Of a stretch of DNA of 64,000 nucleotides, positions 62,087 to 64,000 are shown one piece after another. Within the stretch, counting starts at the first letter, position 1. Each line of letters starts with the position of its first letter. The notes under the pieces were generated by a model, which was not told the DNA's origin, ran no database searches, and was given only the letters and a program-made list of their open reading frames with translations. The position numbers were made by a program, and so were the translations under genes. Origin of the DNA: Paenibacillus ihbetae (lineage in GTDB: Bacteria > Bacillota > Bacilli > Paenibacillales > Paenibacillaceae); NCBI RefSeq assembly GCF_002741055.1, contig NZ_CP016809.1, positions 3,636,501 through 3,700,500 of the forward strand, given 5' to 3'.

Positions 62087-63001
62087 ATGTCTAATCATTC
62101 ATTAACTGGCTTTATTGATTACATCGCAGAGAGAGGATTGCAGGTGCATTCAGCGCGGGTTCGCCAAAACGGCCGGCTGTGGGGAAAGTACGATTTGACG
62201 GAGGACAAACGGCGTGTTCAGCATTCCATCAGCAAATCTTTTACTTGTATGGCCGTTGGCCTGGCCATTGAGGAAGGCAAGCTTGCGCTGAACAGCCGGC
62301 TGGGTGAATTTTTTCAGCGTCATTCTTCGATGGTCGACACGCTGGAGCCGTCTCTTGATCCCGGCAACATCACACTGTACAATTTGCTTCGAATGTCTTC
62401 GGGCCATGATTCGCCGCCCTTATGGGCAAACGAAAGAGCATCTTTGAAAGAGAAGGATTGGGCTAAGTACTATATGTCGTTACCGCTTGACCGGACGCCG
62501 GGCGAGACTTTTACATACAGCAGTGGAGATACGTTCATGATCTCGGCTATGCTCCAGGCGGCGACAGGCGAAACGGTAAGGGACTATCTGACTCCGCGCC
62601 TGTTTGAGCCCTTGGGTATAGAAAATGTTCATTGGGAGTCATCCCCGTTGGGTGTGACGCTGGGTTGTGCGGGCTTATTTATCAGCAATGAGGAACTCAG
62701 CGTATTTGGTCAACTTCTGCTGCAGCGTGGATTGTGGGAAGGACAACAGATTGTGCCTGAAGCGTGGATCCGATTCGTATCCACCAAACAGATCGATACG
62801 AAGGGCAATCCCGATTGGGCCCAGGGGTATGGCTGTCAATTTTGGATGTGCACTCATGATGCCTACCGTGCAGATGGGGCTTCCGGCCAGCTATGCATCG
62901 TTATCCCTGGCAAAGATGCGGTCATCGCGGTGAATAGCCAGGAAGACCGAATGCAGGAGATTATGGATGCAGTTTGGACAGAAATTTACCCGTTGTTATA
63001 G
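62087..63001 (+). CDS. Serine beta-lactamase-like hydrolase (class C/PBP4* family)
   Basis: 304 residues from ATG 62087, with AGGAGG 7 nt upstream; the longer ORF start is rejected. Ser47 and Lys50 form SISK, and Tyr144 with YSSGD takes the YxN-type position (Asn replaced by Ser). No signal peptide is seen, so it is cytoplasmic, unlike true beta-lactamases. Related enzymes are esterases, D-peptidases or transesterases. Divergence from the glucan operon with a shared cre region suggests a linked metabolic role, unproven. Confidence 0.85.
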   Translation: MSNHSLTGFIDYIAERGLQVHSARVRQNGRLWGKYDLTEDKRRVQHSISKSFTCMAVGLAIEEGKLALNSRLGEFFQRHSSMVDTLEPSLDPGNITLYNLLRMSSGHDSPPLWANERASLKEKDWAKYYMSLPLDRTPGETFTYSSGDTFMISAMLQAATGETVRDYLTPRLFEPLGIENVHWESSPLGVTLGCAGLFISNEELSVFGQLLLQRGLWEGQQIVPEAWIRFVSTKQIDTKGNPDWAQGYGCQFWMCTHDAYRADGASGQLCIVIPGKDAVIAVNSQEDRMQEIMDAVWTEIYPLL

Positions 63002-63193
63002 ATGAATACAATGAGATACCGTGTGTAGGGGCTTCCGGTTCTGCTTGGACATAGGGTCCCCGCTGCCATTGCTCCCTCGGCCGGATCGAACGCTATAGGA
63101 TAGGCTGCTGCATATCGAGCCTCACCCTGCAGTGGTTGCCCCCGCCTGTTATAATAAAGGGGTACGCGCTGTTTAAAGTGAGGGGATGCTAGG

Positions 63194-63688
63194 GTGAAAG
63201 CCAGTCAGGAAATCGTCACCATCCGCTTGTCGGAGATGAAGGACGCCGCTCAGCTGATGGAGCTGGACCATCTGATATGGAACAGGAATACGGCCCCCGA
63301 GCCGCTGCATTGGACCTCGAGGGAGCAGTTTTTGCTGCATTGCCCTCCAGGAAGCCAGCTGGTGGCGGCTTGCGATGATATATTGTGCGGTTATGTCGGC
63401 TTTCGTTCTCCCAGCGGGATGGAGAGCCATCGCCATGTGATGGAGCTGAATATTGCGGTTCATCCGTCCTATCAGCGCCAAGGCATCGGTCTGCAGCTGA
63501 TCGAGGCGGCCAAGGAGCTGGCGGGCGGAGAGGGGATTGCCAAGCTGAGGCTCCGGGTGCTGTCCTCGAATCCTGCAGCCTTATCCTTCTACCGCGCTTG
63601 CGGCTTCCGGGAAGAGGGAAGGCTGGTCCGGGAATTTTATGTGGATGGCCGATATGTGGATGATATATGGATGTGCTGCTTTTTATAA
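63194..63688 (+). CDS. GNAT-family N-acetyltransferase
   Basis: 164 residues from GTG 63194 (GAGGGG SD). The acetyl-CoA site reads VHPSYQRQGIGLQLIEAA (Q/RxxGxG/A form), preceded by MELNIAV. The C-terminal LRLRVLSSNPAALSFYRACGFREEGRL and FYVDGRYVDDIWM resemble the RimI/YhhY-like branch. Substrate unknown. A TATAAT lies about 40 bp upstream. Confidence 0.92.
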   Translation: MKASQEIVTIRLSEMKDAAQLMELDHLIWNRNTAPEPLHWTSREQFLLHCPPGSQLVAACDDILCGYVGFRSPSGMESHRHVMELNIAVHPSYQRQGIGLQLIEAAKELAGGEGIAKLRLRVLSSNPAALSFYRACGFREEGRLVREFYVDGRYVDDIWMCCFL

Positions 63689-63742
63689 AATATCAGGAAT
63701 GCTCACAATCTTGGTCCGGCGATGGGCCGCGATTATGGAATG

Positions 63743-63772
63743 AACGGTCCGGCAGTTATTGCCGGGCCGTTT
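63743..63772 (+). terminator. Probable terminator after the acetyltransferase gene
   Basis: AACGGtCCGGCA pairs with TGCCGGgCCGTT over GTTAT; the T-run is short (TTTGC). The remaining 220 bp before the next gene show nothing beyond a TATGAT-like element near 63957. Confidence 0.6.
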
Positions 63773-63994
63773 GCTGTGTCCGGGCAGCCTTGTGCATGGC
63801 CATAGACGTATGCATACAGGCCTTATGCAGCGTCATAGACGGCATGCGTTACGCGTACAGGACCTCCTCGAAGGTTAAGCGCCGCGCCTACTGTGTCAGC
63901 AGGCGTCTTCGTGTGCTTCGTGATCCAATGATGACTTTTTGAACAACCTCATATAGTATGATGAAAAGATCAGTTAGACGGAGGTAGAGTTGCC

Positions 63995-64000
63995 ATGACG
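63995..64000 (+). CDS. Start of a further gene (two codons in window)
   Basis: ATG at 63995 follows GGAGGT at 63980-63985 by about 9 nt, with a -10-like TATGAT upstream. Only two codons are visible, so the product cannot be named. Confidence 0.55.

Noticed and set aside
62087..63001. Reading the SxxK hydrolase as a beta-lactamase resistance gene
   Set aside because: No signal peptide, and YxN reads YSS; the neighbourhood is sugar metabolism, so the resistance label is not supported.

Overview
The window looks like chromosomal DNA of a moderately GC-rich, endospore-forming Firmicute, most likely Paenibacillus or a close relative. The grounds are strong AGGAGG ribosome-binding sites, frequent GTG/TTG starts, a GerA/GerB/GerC germination operon, a sigma-D-like promoter before a chemoreceptor, a KimA potassium importer behind a ydaO-type c-di-AMP riboswitch, and two carbohydrate ABC operons of the LplB/YtcP/lipoprotein type, one with YesM/YesN-type regulators. 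I saw no rRNA, tRNA, CRISPR array, prophage or insertion sequence. The assignment rests on gene content only.

Layout. 1-7.1 kb: the 5' part of a FAD oxidoreductase (YhfW-like), the gerABC-type operon, an aldo/keto reductase and a membrane diguanylate cyclase. 7.2-10.3 kb: a VanRS-like two-component system and a serine D,D-carboxypeptidase. 10.4-13.5 kb: a Fur/PerR-family regulator, an atypical response regulator with a degenerate receiver, and a catalase; Per-box-like sites precede both the regulator pair and the catalase. 13.7-17.6 kb: a chemoreceptor, a HEM4-domain protein and a ThuA-like protein. 17.6-21.4 kb: a YkoGH-like two-component system followed by two PepSY proteins. Each PepSY gene carries the same 22-bp upstream element (19/22 identical), a strong candidate binding site for the regulator. 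21.6-28.6 kb: a phasin-like protein, an AarF/UbiB kinase-like protein, a DEAD-box helicase with a long RGG-rich tail, a DUF3243 protein and membrane proteins of unknown function. 28.8-32 kb: a glutathione peroxidase, an NADH oxidase whose promoter carries Rex/Fnr-like palindromes, and a DUF4352 lipoprotein. 32-34.2 kb: a TetR regulator and an MFS exporter sharing an 18-bp operator. 34.3-38.2 kb: an amino-acid permease and kimA. 38.2-40.9 kb: an unexplained non-coding region ending in a strong terminator, then a molybdopterin oxidoreductase.

41.2-50.2 kb: an ABC sugar-importer operon (two permeases and a binding lipoprotein) followed by a YesN/YesM regulator pair and an MFS transporter. 50.3-61.8 kb, the most notable locus: a seven-gene minus-strand operon encoding an esterase, two permeases, a solute-binding lipoprotein, a GH3 beta-glucosidase, a 1116-residue GH94-type phosphorylase and a LacI regulator. 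Its enzyme set matches the known Listeria innocua system for beta-1,2-gluco-oligosaccharides (sophoro-oligosaccharides): 1,2-beta-oligoglucan phosphorylase plus GH3 beta-glucosidase plus ABC importer. The leading esterase suggests an added ester-removal step. The promoter is textbook (TTGACA-17-TATGAT), with a 20-bp palindrome directly after the -10. 62-64 kb: a divergent serine beta-lactamase-like hydrolase, a GNAT acetyltransferase and the start of a further gene. Neither ABC operon encodes its own ATPase, so a shared MsmX-type ATPase elsewhere is inferred.
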